Origin: Granulicella arctica
Lineage (GTDB): Bacteria > Acidobacteriota > Terriglobia > Terriglobales > Acidobacteriaceae
Assembly (NCBI RefSeq): GCF_013410065.1
Contig: NZ_JACCCW010000002.1
Location: forward strand, 1,977,518-2,041,517
Direction: 5' to 3'
DNA: 64,000 nucleotides
The first letter of the stretch is position 1; each line of letters starts with the position of its first letter. Shown in pieces: positions 19,826 through 28,799 of this stretch. A program made the position numbers and the translations under genes. The notes beneath the pieces were generated by a model. That model had not been told where the DNA came from, made no database searches, and worked only from the letters and a program-made list of their open reading frames with translations.

Positions 19826-21016
19826 ATGGACGTTTCTGCCCAAGTCGACGACCGCAAAAGCATTCTGACCCGAACCCCGCTCATGGCGCTCGCCATAGCC
19901 GCCTTCGGAATCGGCACCTCTGAGTTCATCATCATGGGCCTGCTTCCCAACCTCGCGACCTACTTCAATGTGAGCATCCCCAAGGCTGGCGCGCTCGTCT
20001 CCGGCTATGCCCTCAGCGTTACCATCGGAGCCCCCATCGTCGCGCTCGCCACCGCCCGGCTCGAGCGCAAGTTCGCTCTTCTCCTTCTCATGGGAGTCTT
20101 CACTCTCGGCAACCTCGCCTGCGCCGTCGCTCCCACCTACAACCTGCTCTTCGCCGCCCGCGTCCTCACCGCCCTCTGCCACGGCGCCTTCTTCGGCATC
20201 GGCAGCATCGTTGCGACCAACCTCGTCCCCCGCAACCAGCGCTCGCAGGCCATCGCGCTCATGTTCTCCGGACTCACCCTCGCCAACGTCCTCGGCGTCC
20301 CCGCAGGCACAGCGCTCGGTCAAGCCCTCGGCTGGAGAGCCTCCTTCTGGGCCATCGTCCCCATCGGCCTCGCCGCAGCCGCAGCCGTCTTCTTCCTTGT
20401 CCCGCAACAGCCCGCAACGCAAGCGAATCTCCTGCACGAGTTCCGCGTCCTCCGCAAACCGCAGGTCCTGCTCGTCCTCTCCATGAGCACCCTCACCTCC
20501 GTCTCCCTCTTCTGCGTCTTCACCTACGTCGCCCCCATGCTCGAGACCGTCACCCACGTCTCACCGCACGTCGTCACCCTCACGCTCCTGCTCTTCGGCA
20601 TCGGCATCACCATCGGCAACCTCGCGGGCGGCAGCCTCAGCGACTGGCGCCCCTTGGCCTTCCTCAACGGAGCACTCCTCGTCCTCATCGCCGCCAACCT
20701 CGCGCTCTACTTCATCGAACCCTTCGCCATCCCTGCCATCGCAGGCATCCTCATCTGGGGAGCCATCCAGTTCGCCGCCGGAGCTCCACTCCAGTCCCGC
20801 ATCGTCGACCAGGCATCCGCCGCGCCCAACCTCGCCTCCACCCTCAACCAGGGAGCCTTCAACTTCGGCAACGCCACCGGAGCCTCACTCGGAGGCATGA
20901 TGCTCACCGCAGGATACAGCTACCGCCAGCTCCCCTTCGCCAGCGCCGCTGTCACACTCGTAGCACTCGTACTCGCTCTCATCTCCACCAAACTAGACCG
21001 CAGACAACCCCTGTAG
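19826..21016 (+). CDS. MFS transporter, DHA1/AraJ-like efflux family
   Basis: A protein of about 396 residues with 12 predicted membrane segments. The DHA1 signatures include FGIGTSEFIIMGLLP in the first segment, GYALSVTIGAPI and FFGIGSIVATNLVP. It belongs to the arabinose-efflux-like permeases that export sugars or drugs, with the substrate not predictable. I prefer the ATG at 19826 to the GTG 18 bases earlier because it gives the usual short cytoplasmic N-terminus. Confidence 0.92.
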   Translation: MDVSAQVDDRKSILTRTPLMALAIAAFGIGTSEFIIMGLLPNLATYFNVSIPKAGALVSGYALSVTIGAPIVALATARLERKFALLLLMGVFTLGNLACAVAPTYNLLFAARVLTALCHGAFFGIGSIVATNLVPRNQRSQAIALMFSGLTLANVLGVPAGTALGQALGWRASFWAIVPIGLAAAAAVFFLVPQQPATQANLLHEFRVLRKPQVLLVLSMSTLTSVSLFCVFTYVAPMLETVTHVSPHVVTLTLLLFGIGITIGNLAGGSLSDWRPLAFLNGALLVLIAANLALYFIEPFAIPAIAGILIWGAIQFAAGAPLQSRIVDQASAAPNLASTLNQGAFNFGNATGASLGGMMLTAGYSYRQLPFASAAVTLVALVLALISTKLDRRQPL

Positions 21017-21207
21017 CAGACCCTTGCCGCAAAGAAACCAGCAGGAAGTTACCAGTTTTCAGGCAATAAAGTTACAGACGTATTTAAACTTCAACGCCTT
21101 TCCTGGTACTAAAGATCGAAACCATTTTTTCTCCTTATTTATCGATTCGTCGCGCCCAAACGCGCATAAGCTGTGCGTGTATGGATATCGATTGACAGGA
21201 GATCAAC

Positions 21208-21930
21208 ATGCGTTTGAAGCCTTATTCCTTCCTATGCGGAATTCTTCTACTCTCCGGCATAGCAGCTCAGCTTACCGCTCAGGCCAGACTCGACCCCAAC
21301 GGACTTAAATCGCCGCTATCCATTACGCAGCCAACGGAGGTTCCCGGATCCACCTTGCCCGCGGGCAAATACTCGATCCATATCGTTGGAGATCTCTCCG
21401 ACCGTCTCATCCTCCGGATCGACGATCGTATGCACACAGACCGCCCTGCCTTCATTGGCCTCTTACACAACAAGCTCGCCGCGCCCGCGCATCCCGGAGC
21501 CATTCCCTTCGACTCCGGTTCAGAAGAACCCACAGCACTTCGTGGATTCGCCTTTCCCGGCGGACCTGTCATCGAATTTGTCTACCCGAAAGACGAGGCC
21601 ATCTCTCTCGCGAAGAAAAACGCCAGTAGCGTCGTTGCCATCGATCCAGCTTCGGAGGGAATGAAAACCAACCCCGATCTATCCAAACAGGACATGGAGG
21701 TCGTCACCCTCTGGACACTCTCACCCACGCCAGTAAGTCCAGGAGAAAGCACCCCGTCCATCAAGGCCGAACGCTATCAACTAGTCGCAAGCGCCACGCC
21801 CAAACCGCACATTCGCCAACTCCCCCATACCGCAAGCGACCTTCCATGGATCGTGCTCTTTGGATTGCTCGCCCTCATCGGCGCTGCAACAATACGAGTT
21901 GCCCGTCAACCCTTTGCCCAGATGCAGTAG
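21208..21930 (+). CDS. secreted protein with C-terminal LPHTA sorting signal
   Basis: A 240-residue protein with a signal peptide (FLCGILLLSGIAAQLTAQA). A beta-rich domain contains TLPAGKYSIHIVGDLSDRLILRI, split by TLPAGKY. The C-terminus is a complete sortase-substrate tail: LPHTA at residues 205-209, a hydrophobic stretch to about 229 and the basic RVAR. The sortase gene starts 10 bases downstream. By analogy with class D sortases, which prefer LPxTA, it is the likely substrate. AGGAG 8 bases before the ATG fixes the start. What it does at the cell surface is unknown. Confidence 0.8.
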   Translation: MRLKPYSFLCGILLLSGIAAQLTAQARLDPNGLKSPLSITQPTEVPGSTLPAGKYSIHIVGDLSDRLILRIDDRMHTDRPAFIGLLHNKLAAPAHPGAIPFDSGSEEPTALRGFAFPGGPVIEFVYPKDEAISLAKKNASSVVAIDPASEGMKTNPDLSKQDMEVVTLWTLSPTPVSPGESTPSIKAERYQLVASATPKPHIRQLPHTASDLPWIVLFGLLALIGAATIRVARQPFAQMQ

Positions 21931-21940
21931 ACAGCCTTCG

Positions 21941-22570
21941 GTGAGAGCTCGAAGCAGAAGCGCATCCCTCATCCACAGTCTCGAACTCACTCTCTGGATC
22001 GCAGGGATTGCAGCCATCGGATATTGCCTTTCGATCTGCGTAATTGCATTCGCTTCACAGAGGGCCGCCACCAGCATCGCTCAGGCGGCCAACTCATCTC
22101 AGCCTCAACCTCAGGTTCCTCCCAAACAGCAGGGCGGCGAAGCACACGTCATCGGACAGCTCGTCATCCCCCAGCTCGCACTCACCGTCCCCGTCTTCGC
22201 AAATGACGATCCGACCAGCCTCCGGCGCGGCGTCGGCCACATCGAAGGAACCGCCAACCCCGGTGGCCTCGGCACGATAGCACTCGCCGGACACCGCGAT
22301 ACCTACTTCCGCCCCCTGCGTCGTATCGCCGCAAAGATGCAGATTCTCTTATCCGATCCATCCGGCGTCTACCACTACGAGGTCGATTCCACCGAGATCG
22401 TCACACCCGATCACGTCGAGGTGATCGCAACCCGCTCGACTCCAGCAATGACCCTGATCACCTGCTACCCCTTCGACTTTGTCGGAGCCGCACCACGCCG
22501 GTTCATCGTTCATGCACATCTCCTGTCGGTCGCAGCAGACACCAAAATCAAGCCCGAAGACCAACCGTAA
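21941..22570 (+). CDS. sortase, class D-like
   Basis: A 209-residue membrane-anchored transpeptidase. An N-terminal segment of about 25 hydrophobic residues (LTLWIAGIAAIGYCLSICVI) leads to a linker and the sortase barrel. The catalytic triad is visible: His118 in LAGHRDTYF, Cys175 in TLITCYPF and Arg186 or 187 in APRRFIV. The TLxTC and LAGHRDT motifs are canonical. I chose the GTG at 21941, because the longer frame would overlap the upstream gene by 70 bases. Sortases are rare in diderm bacteria. With its neighbour it forms a dedicated enzyme-substrate pair. Confidence 0.88.
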   Translation: MRARSRSASLIHSLELTLWIAGIAAIGYCLSICVIAFASQRAATSIAQAANSSQPQPQVPPKQQGGEAHVIGQLVIPQLALTVPVFANDDPTSLRRGVGHIEGTANPGGLGTIALAGHRDTYFRPLRRIAAKMQILLSDPSGVYHYEVDSTEIVTPDHVEVIATRSTPAMTLITCYPFDFVGAAPRRFIVHAHLLSVAADTKIKPEDQP

Positions 22571-22608
22571 ACCCGCTCCCGCACTGGCAAACGGCGTAAA
22601 CTTAAACC

Positions 22609-23790
22609 ATGCGCCGGATCTACATGGACGCGAACGCCACCACACCTCTACTCCCCGAGGTCTACGAGGCGATGCGCCCCTTCTGGATCGAGAGCTTCGG
22701 CAACGCCAGCTCCATCCACCAGCAGGGCCAGCAGGCGCGAGCCGCCGTCGATCACGCCCGCGACTCCATCACTCATCTCCTGCACTGCCGCACCTCCGAG
22801 ATCGTCTTCACCTCCGGAGGCACCGAAGGCGACAACCTCGCCCTCTTCGGCACCCTCCAGGACGGCGACCACCTCATCACCACGCAGATCGAGCACCACG
22901 CTGTCCTCCACGCAGCCGAAGCCCTAGCCAAGCGCAATATCGAAGTAACCTTCCTGCCCTGCGCCCCAAACGGCCTCATCGAGCCTGCAACCCTCCGCGC
23001 CGCCCTCCGCCCAAACACCAAGCTCGTCAGCATCATGCTCGCCAACAACGAGACCGGTACCATCCAACCCATCGCCGAGCTCGCCGCCATCGCCCACGCA
23101 GCCGGAGCCCTCTTCCACACCGACGCCGTCCAAGCCGGAGGCAAGCTCCCCCTCGACCTAAGCCCCAAAGGCGACCTCAAAGATATCGATCTGCTCACCC
23201 TCTCCGGACACAAGATGTACGCGCCGCAAGGCACCGGCATCCTCTTCGTCCGCCGCAACGTCCGCCTCGCGCCTCTCTTCCACGGAGGAACCCACGAGCG
23301 CCAGCGCCGCGCCGGAACCGAGAACGTCCCCGGCATCGTAGCCCTCGGCAAAGCCGCCGAGCTTGCCGCCGCTTGGCTCAAGACCGAAGCCTCCGCATCC
23401 CTGACTAACCTCCGCGACCGTCTCGAGCAAGGCATCCTCGCCGCCGTCGACGAAGCCGGAGTCAACGGCGCAGGTACACCTCGCGTCGCCAACACCAGCA
23501 ACCTCTACTTCGATCACGTCGAAGCCGAAGCCCTCGTCATCGCCCTCGATCTCAAAGGTCTTGCCGTCAGCGGAGGCTCCGCCTGCCAATCCGGCGCCAC
23601 CGAGCCCTCGCACGTTCTCACCGCGATGAACCTCTCCCCCGCCCGCGCCCGCGCCAGTATCCGCTTCTCCCTCTCCCGCCTCACCACCGAAGACGAGATC
23701 GACTACGCCCTCACCCTCATCCCAGCCGCCGTAGCCCGCCTCCGCACCCTCAGCCCCACCTATCGCAAGCCCGCGCTAGCCACCGCTTAA
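22609..23790 (+). CDS. cysteine desulfurase (NifS/IscS family)
   Basis: A 393-residue PLP enzyme that removes sulfur from cysteine to form alanine and a persulfide. Signatures: MDANATTPL at the N-terminus, TSGGTEGDNLAL, the PLP lysine in SGHKMYAPQGTG and the mobile-loop Cys in SGGSACQSGA. No iscU or sufU is adjacent, so delivery could be to Fe-S clusters or to tRNA thiolation by MnmA (32979). TAAACT ends 6 bases before the ATG, with no Shine-Dalgarno. Confidence 0.94.
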   Translation: MRRIYMDANATTPLLPEVYEAMRPFWIESFGNASSIHQQGQQARAAVDHARDSITHLLHCRTSEIVFTSGGTEGDNLALFGTLQDGDHLITTQIEHHAVLHAAEALAKRNIEVTFLPCAPNGLIEPATLRAALRPNTKLVSIMLANNETGTIQPIAELAAIAHAAGALFHTDAVQAGGKLPLDLSPKGDLKDIDLLTLSGHKMYAPQGTGILFVRRNVRLAPLFHGGTHERQRRAGTENVPGIVALGKAAELAAAWLKTEASASLTNLRDRLEQGILAAVDEAGVNGAGTPRVANTSNLYFDHVEAEALVIALDLKGLAVSGGSACQSGATEPSHVLTAMNLSPARARASIRFSLSRLTTEDEIDYALTLIPAAVARLRTLSPTYRKPALATA

Positions 23791-23828
23791 ACAAACCGTC
23801 CGCCTCGTAAGGCGGACGGTTTGTTTAA
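23787..23828. terminator. bidirectional terminator overlapping the desulfurase stop
   Basis: A perfect 18-bp stem (23787-23804 with 23811-23828) and a 6-base loop. The A-rich left end and T-rich right end let it serve the desulfurase gene and the convergent permease gene. The stop codon is part of the stem. Confidence 0.88.
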
Positions 23829-23838
23829 GCAATCCCCG

Positions 23839-25710
23839 TTACAGATACCAGGGAATATTCACCACCACAATCCGCTGCTTACCCTTCAGCAGCAACAGCA
23901 GCTTCAGCAACTGCACTCGCTGGTTGTGCAGCAGGTTCTCCCACCAGTGCTTCACCACCAGCTCCGGCAGCAGCACCGCAATCTTCCGCGTCGGATTCGC
24001 CTGCTCGATCTCGAGAATAAACTCCATCAGCGGCGTAATGATCTGCCGATAGGTCGAGGTCAGCTCCACCAGCTCCGGCTCCGCCATCTTCTCCTGCCGG
24101 AGCGGCGTCAAAATCTTCTCATCCCATATCGTGCACAGCGACTCTTCGCCCTCGTCGCAGTCCACATGCACCACCTTGATCTCCTTCGAGAGCACCAGGC
24201 CGAAGCGCAGTGCCTTCTCCGTAATCCGGTCCCAACGCGCCATCGGGATCACTACAATCGGCGGCTCCAGATGCGTCAGGTTCAGCGGCGTCATATCCCG
24301 CATCTCGGCCTTCACACGCGTGTAGTGCCGCTTCACCGCCAGCATAATCAGGATCAGGATCGGCACCAGCAGCGCCGTCACCCACGCCCCGGACCGGAAC
24401 TTCGCCACCAGCACGATGATTGTTGTCAGCCCCGTCGCGACCGCGCCAACGCCGTTGACAAACATGTGCCAGCCGCGGCCCTCGTGGTCTCCCTCCTGCT
24501 TCTTCCAGTGCACCACCATGCCCGCCTGCGACAGCGTAAACGCCAGGAACGCTCCAATCGCATACAGCGGAATCAACCGATCCGTTACGCCACGGAACAG
24601 GATCAGGATGACCGCCGTAAACCCCGTCAGCGCATACACGCCATGCGAGAACAACAGCCGCCGCCCCCTCAGGATGAACACATGCGGCAGGTAGTCGTGC
24701 ATCGCAATCGCCCGCGTCAATCGCGGAAAGTCCGCGAAGGCAGTATTGGCGCTCAATGCAAGCGCCAGCAGCACGCTCCCCATCGTCACGAAGTAGAACC
24801 ACCCACGCCCGAAGACCGCCGCCACCAGCAAGCTCAATAGACTCTGGTAATGCGCCTGGTCGGGGTCCATCGCCATAATCTGATAGTGCTTCGTCAGCCA
24901 CGCCGTCCCATACAGCAGCACAATCAGAATCGCGATGATCACCGTCAGCGTGTACTGTGCCTTCTTCGCGCGCGGCTCGCCGAACGCCATCACGCCGTTC
25001 GACACCGCTTCGACACCCGTCATCGCCGCGCAGCCGCTCGAGAACGCCTTCATCAGCATCCAGATGCCCAGATACTTCACCGTCTGCGGCAGCGCCGTAG
25101 GCATCACCGCGACAGCTACCGGATGCCCACCCGCCGCAAACGTCTTGAATACCCCTACCCCGATCAGCGTCAGCAAGGTACCGATAAACAGGAACGTCGG
25201 CAGAATAAACGCCGCGCCCGTGTCCTTCACGCCGCGCAGGTTCACCACCACCAGGATCGCCAGGATCACCAGGCAAATCTCCAACTGGTATCGCTGTAGC
25301 CCCTCTACCGCTGAGGTCAACGCCGTCACACCGGCAGAAATGCCCACCGCCGCGGTCAGAATGTAGTCGATCATCAGCGCAGCAGCCGCCAGCAATCCTG
25401 CGCCCATGCCCAGATTCTCACTGGCGACCGTATACGAGCCACCCCCGCTCGGATACGCCGCGATCGTCTGCCGATAGCTGAAGAAGACGATTACCAGCAG
25501 AATCAGAATCGAAACAATGATCGGCAGCAGGTACTTGATCCCATACATTCCCAATGGGATCAGGAGGTACAGTGCCTGCTCTGGCCCATACGCCGCCGAA
25601 GTTAATGCGTCTAAACCAAAGATCGGAATTCCAGCAGCTACGCCGATATGCTCGGCACGCTCTTCACTTGTAGCAAGGGGCTTGCCCAATAAAACGTCAG
25701 TTATGGCCAT
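23839..25710 (-). CDS. KimA/YdaO-like APC-superfamily permease
   Basis: A 623-residue protein with 12 predicted membrane segments and a cytoplasmic C-terminal domain of about 150 residues. DALTSAAYGPEQ, SYRQTIAAYPSGGGSYTVA and MIDYILTAAVGISAG follow Bacillus KimA, a high-affinity potassium-proton symporter regulated by c-di-AMP. Potassium uptake is therefore likely, but other APC substrates remain possible. I looked upstream (25711-25960) for a ydaO-type c-di-AMP riboswitch and did not see one. Confidence 0.85.
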   Translation of the reverse strand: MAITDVLLGKPLATSEERAEHIGVAAGIPIFGLDALTSAAYGPEQALYLLIPLGMYGIKYLLPIIVSILILLVIVFFSYRQTIAAYPSGGGSYTVASENLGMGAGLLAAAALMIDYILTAAVGISAGVTALTSAVEGLQRYQLEICLVILAILVVVNLRGVKDTGAAFILPTFLFIGTLLTLIGVGVFKTFAAGGHPVAVAVMPTALPQTVKYLGIWMLMKAFSSGCAAMTGVEAVSNGVMAFGEPRAKKAQYTLTVIIAILIVLLYGTAWLTKHYQIMAMDPDQAHYQSLLSLLVAAVFGRGWFYFVTMGSVLLALALSANTAFADFPRLTRAIAMHDYLPHVFILRGRRLLFSHGVYALTGFTAVILILFRGVTDRLIPLYAIGAFLAFTLSQAGMVVHWKKQEGDHEGRGWHMFVNGVGAVATGLTTIIVLVAKFRSGAWVTALLVPILILIMLAVKRHYTRVKAEMRDMTPLNLTHLEPPIVVIPMARWDRITEKALRFGLVLSKEIKVVHVDCDEGEESLCTIWDEKILTPLRQEKMAEPELVELTSTYRQIITPLMEFILEIEQANPTRKIAVLLPELVVKHWWENLLHNQRVQLLKLLLLLKGKQRIVVVNIPWYL

Positions 25711-25961
25711 CTCGTTCTAGATGGTACTGTGTTTGCGCCAAATTCAAACCACTTTTTGACCGAACGCCGCCATGCATTTCATAAAAATTCGCAATCTGCA
25801 TGGAGCGCCCAGTCGATTTGCCCTCTTGAACACAAAAAGCTGACCGTCTAGCCTTCCATCAACGAACTCGATACGATGCAGATACCGGTTCGATGAACCG
25901 GATCGCCCCTCTTCCAAAGAGACCGGCACACCTCAATAGACCGCAACATCCAGGAGCCCCG

Positions 25962-26507
25962 ATGTCCCTCTACGAAATCCCTCTCAACACCCTGTCCGGC
26001 GAAGCCACCACCCTCGCCCCCTTCCAGGGACAGGTCCTGCTCATCGTGAACACCGCCTCCAAGTGCGGCCTCACCCCCCAATACGAAGGTCTCGAGAAGC
26101 TCTACAGCACCTATAAGCACTGCGGCTTCAGCGTCCTGGGCTTCCCCGCTAACGACTTCGCCGGACAGGAGCCCGGCACCAGCGAAGAGATCCAGAACTT
26201 CTGCACCACCAGCTACAACGTCACCTTCCCTCTGTTCGAGAAGGTCGCCGTCGTCGGCCCCGAAAAAGCCCCTCTGTATGAGGCCCTCGTCGAAGCCCAG
26301 CCCGTCGCCCGCATCGCCGACCCCGGCTTCAAGGACAAGCTCCGCGGCTACGGCCTCACCGTCAACGAGGCCCCCGAGCTCACCTGGAACTTCGAGAAGT
26401 TCCTCGTCAACCGCAAGGGCCAGGTCGTCGGACGCTTCGCCCCCGACACCCTCCCCAGCGATCCCAACCTCGTCCAGGCCATCGAAGCCGCGCTCCCACC
26501 CCTCTAA
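25962..26507 (+). CDS. glutathione peroxidase family protein
   Basis: A 181-residue thiol peroxidase. The peroxidatic Cys is in NTASKCGLTPQY, followed by LGFPANDFAGQEPG and the WNFEKFLV motif. Cys replaces selenocysteine, so the protein probably uses thioredoxin. CAGGAG about 8 bases before the ATG supports this start over an in-frame start 69 bases upstream. Confidence 0.94.
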   Translation: MSLYEIPLNTLSGEATTLAPFQGQVLLIVNTASKCGLTPQYEGLEKLYSTYKHCGFSVLGFPANDFAGQEPGTSEEIQNFCTTSYNVTFPLFEKVAVVGPEKAPLYEALVEAQPVARIADPGFKDKLRGYGLTVNEAPELTWNFEKFLVNRKGQVVGRFAPDTLPSDPNLVQAIEAALPPL

Positions 26508-26533
26508 ATCAACTCCAACCTTACCCAAAATAC

Positions 26534-26601
26534 TGTCATCCTGAGCGAAGGCGCTCGCGGCCTCACCGCGAGCGCCGCAGTTGAAGGACCTGCGGTTGCT
26601 T
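26534..26601. repeat. TGTCATCCTGAGCG-type intergenic repeat with hairpin
   Basis: Begins TGTCATCCTGAGCGAAG and ends GAAGGACCTGCGGTTGCTT. The centre is a perfect 11-bp hairpin (26550-26560 with 26566-26576). Related copies are at 28725, 41688, 41764 and 55747, and a diverged one lies inside element C. Confidence 0.7.
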
Positions 26602-26703
26602 ATTCTCCTTTCAACAGTTCCAGGAAACAAATCCTCCTCTCCAGCCGTACCATACCCCACACACTTGTTTCTGAAATCCCATAACACCGCAAAGGCCACC
26701 CCC

Positions 26704-28644
26704 ATGCCCAGAAGCACCAGCCTCCTCCTCGCTGTAGCCCTCTCTGCCTCCGCCTTCGCCCAAACCACCCCCATCAAAATCATCGCCGACCTCTCTGAAG
26801 CTCCCCGCAAGCTCTACCACGCCGAGGTCGACATCCCCGTCAAACCCGGCCCCGTCACCCTCATCACCCCCGAGTGGATCCCCGGTAACCACCGCCCCAC
26901 CGGTCCCGTCGAAGACATCACCGGTGTCGTCTTCACCGCCAACGGTGAGCCCCTCAAGTGGCGCCGCGACAACGTCAACCTCTACGAGTTCCACGTCACC
27001 ATCCCTAAGGGCGTCGCCACCCTTCACGCGCACCTCGACTGCATCGTCACCAATCGCGTTAGCCAGAAGCTAGCCGTCCTCGAGTGGGAAAAGCTCCTCC
27101 TCTACCCCGCCAACACGCCCGTCAAAGACATCCCCATCCAGCCCTCCGTCATCGTTCCCACCGGCTGGGGCATCGGCACCGCGCTCACCCCGGAAGGCAC
27201 CGGCAATCCGCCCGTTACCACCGGCGTCGATGAGTCCGCACACGGCCCCACCCCCGGCGCGACCATCACGCACTACGCCGCCACCACCGTCGAGCAGCTC
27301 GAAGACTCCCCCGTCATCACCGGTCAGTACTTCCACGAGTTCCCCCTCGCGCCAGAGGTCTCTCCCAAGCACTACATCGACGTCGTAGCCGACGCCCCCG
27401 AAGACTCCCAGCTACGCCCCGCCCTCCTCGCCGAGCTCTCCAACCTCGTCCGCGAGACCGGAGCCGCCTACGACTCCCGCCACTACCACGTCTACCACTT
27501 CCTCCTCACCCTCTCCGACGTCGCCGGCGGCGAAGGCCTCGAGCACGGCCAGTCCTCTGACAACGGCGTGGGAGAAAAGGGCTTCTCCGACGAAATGCAC
27601 CAACTCGCCGAGTCCGATCTCCTCTCCCACGAGTTCACCCACTCCTGGAACGGCAAATATCGCCGTCCCGGCCGCCTCTACCAGCCCGACTTCGCCACCA
27701 TGCAGCAGGGCGATCTCCTCTGGGTCTACGAAGGCATGACGCAGTACCTCGGCAACGTCCTCGCGGCCCGCTCCGGCCTCAAATCGCAGGAGCAGTACCA
27801 CGATATGCTCGCCATGTCAGCCGCCAGCCTCGACTCCAAGCCCGGCCGCGAATGGCGCAGCACCGAAGACACCGCCATCGCCGCCAGCATCCTCCGCGGC
27901 GGCAACCCCGCCTGGTCCAACTGGAAGCGCAACCAGGACTACTACCAGGAGGGCGAGCTCTTCTGGCTCGACGCCGACACCCTCATCCGCAAACAGACCG
28001 ACAACAAGAAGTCCCTCACCGACTTCCTCCACATCTTCCTCGGCAAAGGCGGCAACACCGGCCCGCTCATCGTCCCCTACGAGCGCCCCGAACTAGTAGC
28101 CGACCTCAACCAGGTCACTCCCTACGACTGGGCCACCTTCATCCAGACCCACATCGACAACCTCAACCCCCGCGCCGACCTCGACGGCATCGAGCGCGGC
28201 GGCTACAAGCTCGTCTACACCGACAAGCCCAGCAAGGCCCAGACCACCATGGCCAGCTCCAGCCGTCGCGATGGCCTCAACCTCTGGTACTCCCTCGGCC
28301 TCCGCATCGCCGCTGACGGCACCCTCGTCGACGTCCGCTGGAACGGCCCCGCCGACAAAGCCCAGCTAGCCCCCGGACAGAAGATCATCGCCATCAACGG
28401 CAACATCTTCTCAACCGACGCACTCAAGGCCGCCATCGACGAAGCCAAGGGCAAGACCGACCCCATCCACCTCATCCTCCAATCCGACACCTTCGTCTCC
28501 ACCGCCGACATCAACTACCACGACGGCCAACGCTATCCCAAGCTCGTCCGCGTAGACGGCACCCCCGACTACCTCGACGACATCACCAAACCCCTCACCA
28601 CCCCCGAGAAAGCTCCGGAAGAAAAGAAGAAAGACGACATGTAA
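26704..28644 (+). CDS. M61-family metallopeptidase with PDZ domain
   Basis: A 646-residue secreted peptidase of the glycyl aminopeptidase family. A signal peptide (STSLLLAVALSASAFA) is followed by the M61 N-terminal beta domain with WIPGNHRPTGPVED, then the catalytic domain with the zinc motif LLSHEFTHSWNGKYRRP and WVYEGMTQYLG, where the Glu is the third ligand. A C-terminal PDZ domain (about residues 535-620) contains VRWNGPADKAQLAPGQKII. The tail is lysine-rich. I chose the ATG at the signal peptide, since the 41 residues before it look non-coding. Confidence 0.93.
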   Translation: MPRSTSLLLAVALSASAFAQTTPIKIIADLSEAPRKLYHAEVDIPVKPGPVTLITPEWIPGNHRPTGPVEDITGVVFTANGEPLKWRRDNVNLYEFHVTIPKGVATLHAHLDCIVTNRVSQKLAVLEWEKLLLYPANTPVKDIPIQPSVIVPTGWGIGTALTPEGTGNPPVTTGVDESAHGPTPGATITHYAATTVEQLEDSPVITGQYFHEFPLAPEVSPKHYIDVVADAPEDSQLRPALLAELSNLVRETGAAYDSRHYHVYHFLLTLSDVAGGEGLEHGQSSDNGVGEKGFSDEMHQLAESDLLSHEFTHSWNGKYRRPGRLYQPDFATMQQGDLLWVYEGMTQYLGNVLAARSGLKSQEQYHDMLAMSAASLDSKPGREWRSTEDTAIAASILRGGNPAWSNWKRNQDYYQEGELFWLDADTLIRKQTDNKKSLTDFLHIFLGKGGNTGPLIVPYERPELVADLNQVTPYDWATFIQTHIDNLNPRADLDGIERGGYKLVYTDKPSKAQTTMASSSRRDGLNLWYSLGLRIAADGTLVDVRWNGPADKAQLAPGQKIIAINGNIFSTDALKAAIDEAKGKTDPIHLILQSDTFVSTADINYHDGQRYPKLVRVDGTPDYLDDITKPLTTPEKAPEEKKKDDM

Positions 28645-28668
28645 CCCAAGCAGTCACAATCAAAAACA

Positions 28669-28705
28669 AAGGCGTGGAGCCCAAACTCCACGCCTTCTTA
28701 TATTT
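28669..28705 (+). terminator. intrinsic terminator after M61 peptidase gene
   Basis: An 11-bp stem (28669-28679 with 28686-28696), a 6-base loop and a T-rich tail (CTTATATTT). Confidence 0.85.
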
Positions 28706-28724
28706 CTCCCAACCCAAACCAAAC

Positions 28725-28778
28725 TGTCATCCTGAGCGAAGTGCGAAGCACTGAGTCGAAGGACCTGCGGTTGTTTTT
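28725..28778. repeat. TGTCATCCTGAGCG-type intergenic repeat
   Basis: TGTCATCCTGAGCGAAGTGC at the left and GGACCTGCGGTTG at the right, with a small GTGCGAAGCAC palindrome inside. This copy is the closest to what I take as the family consensus. Confidence 0.7.
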
Positions 28779-28799
28779 GCCCTTGTTTGTTTTACAACT

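Noticed and set aside
25711..25961. Possible c-di-AMP (ydaO) riboswitch before the KimA-like gene
   Set aside because: The conserved riboswitch core was not found in the minus-strand leader and the space is short.
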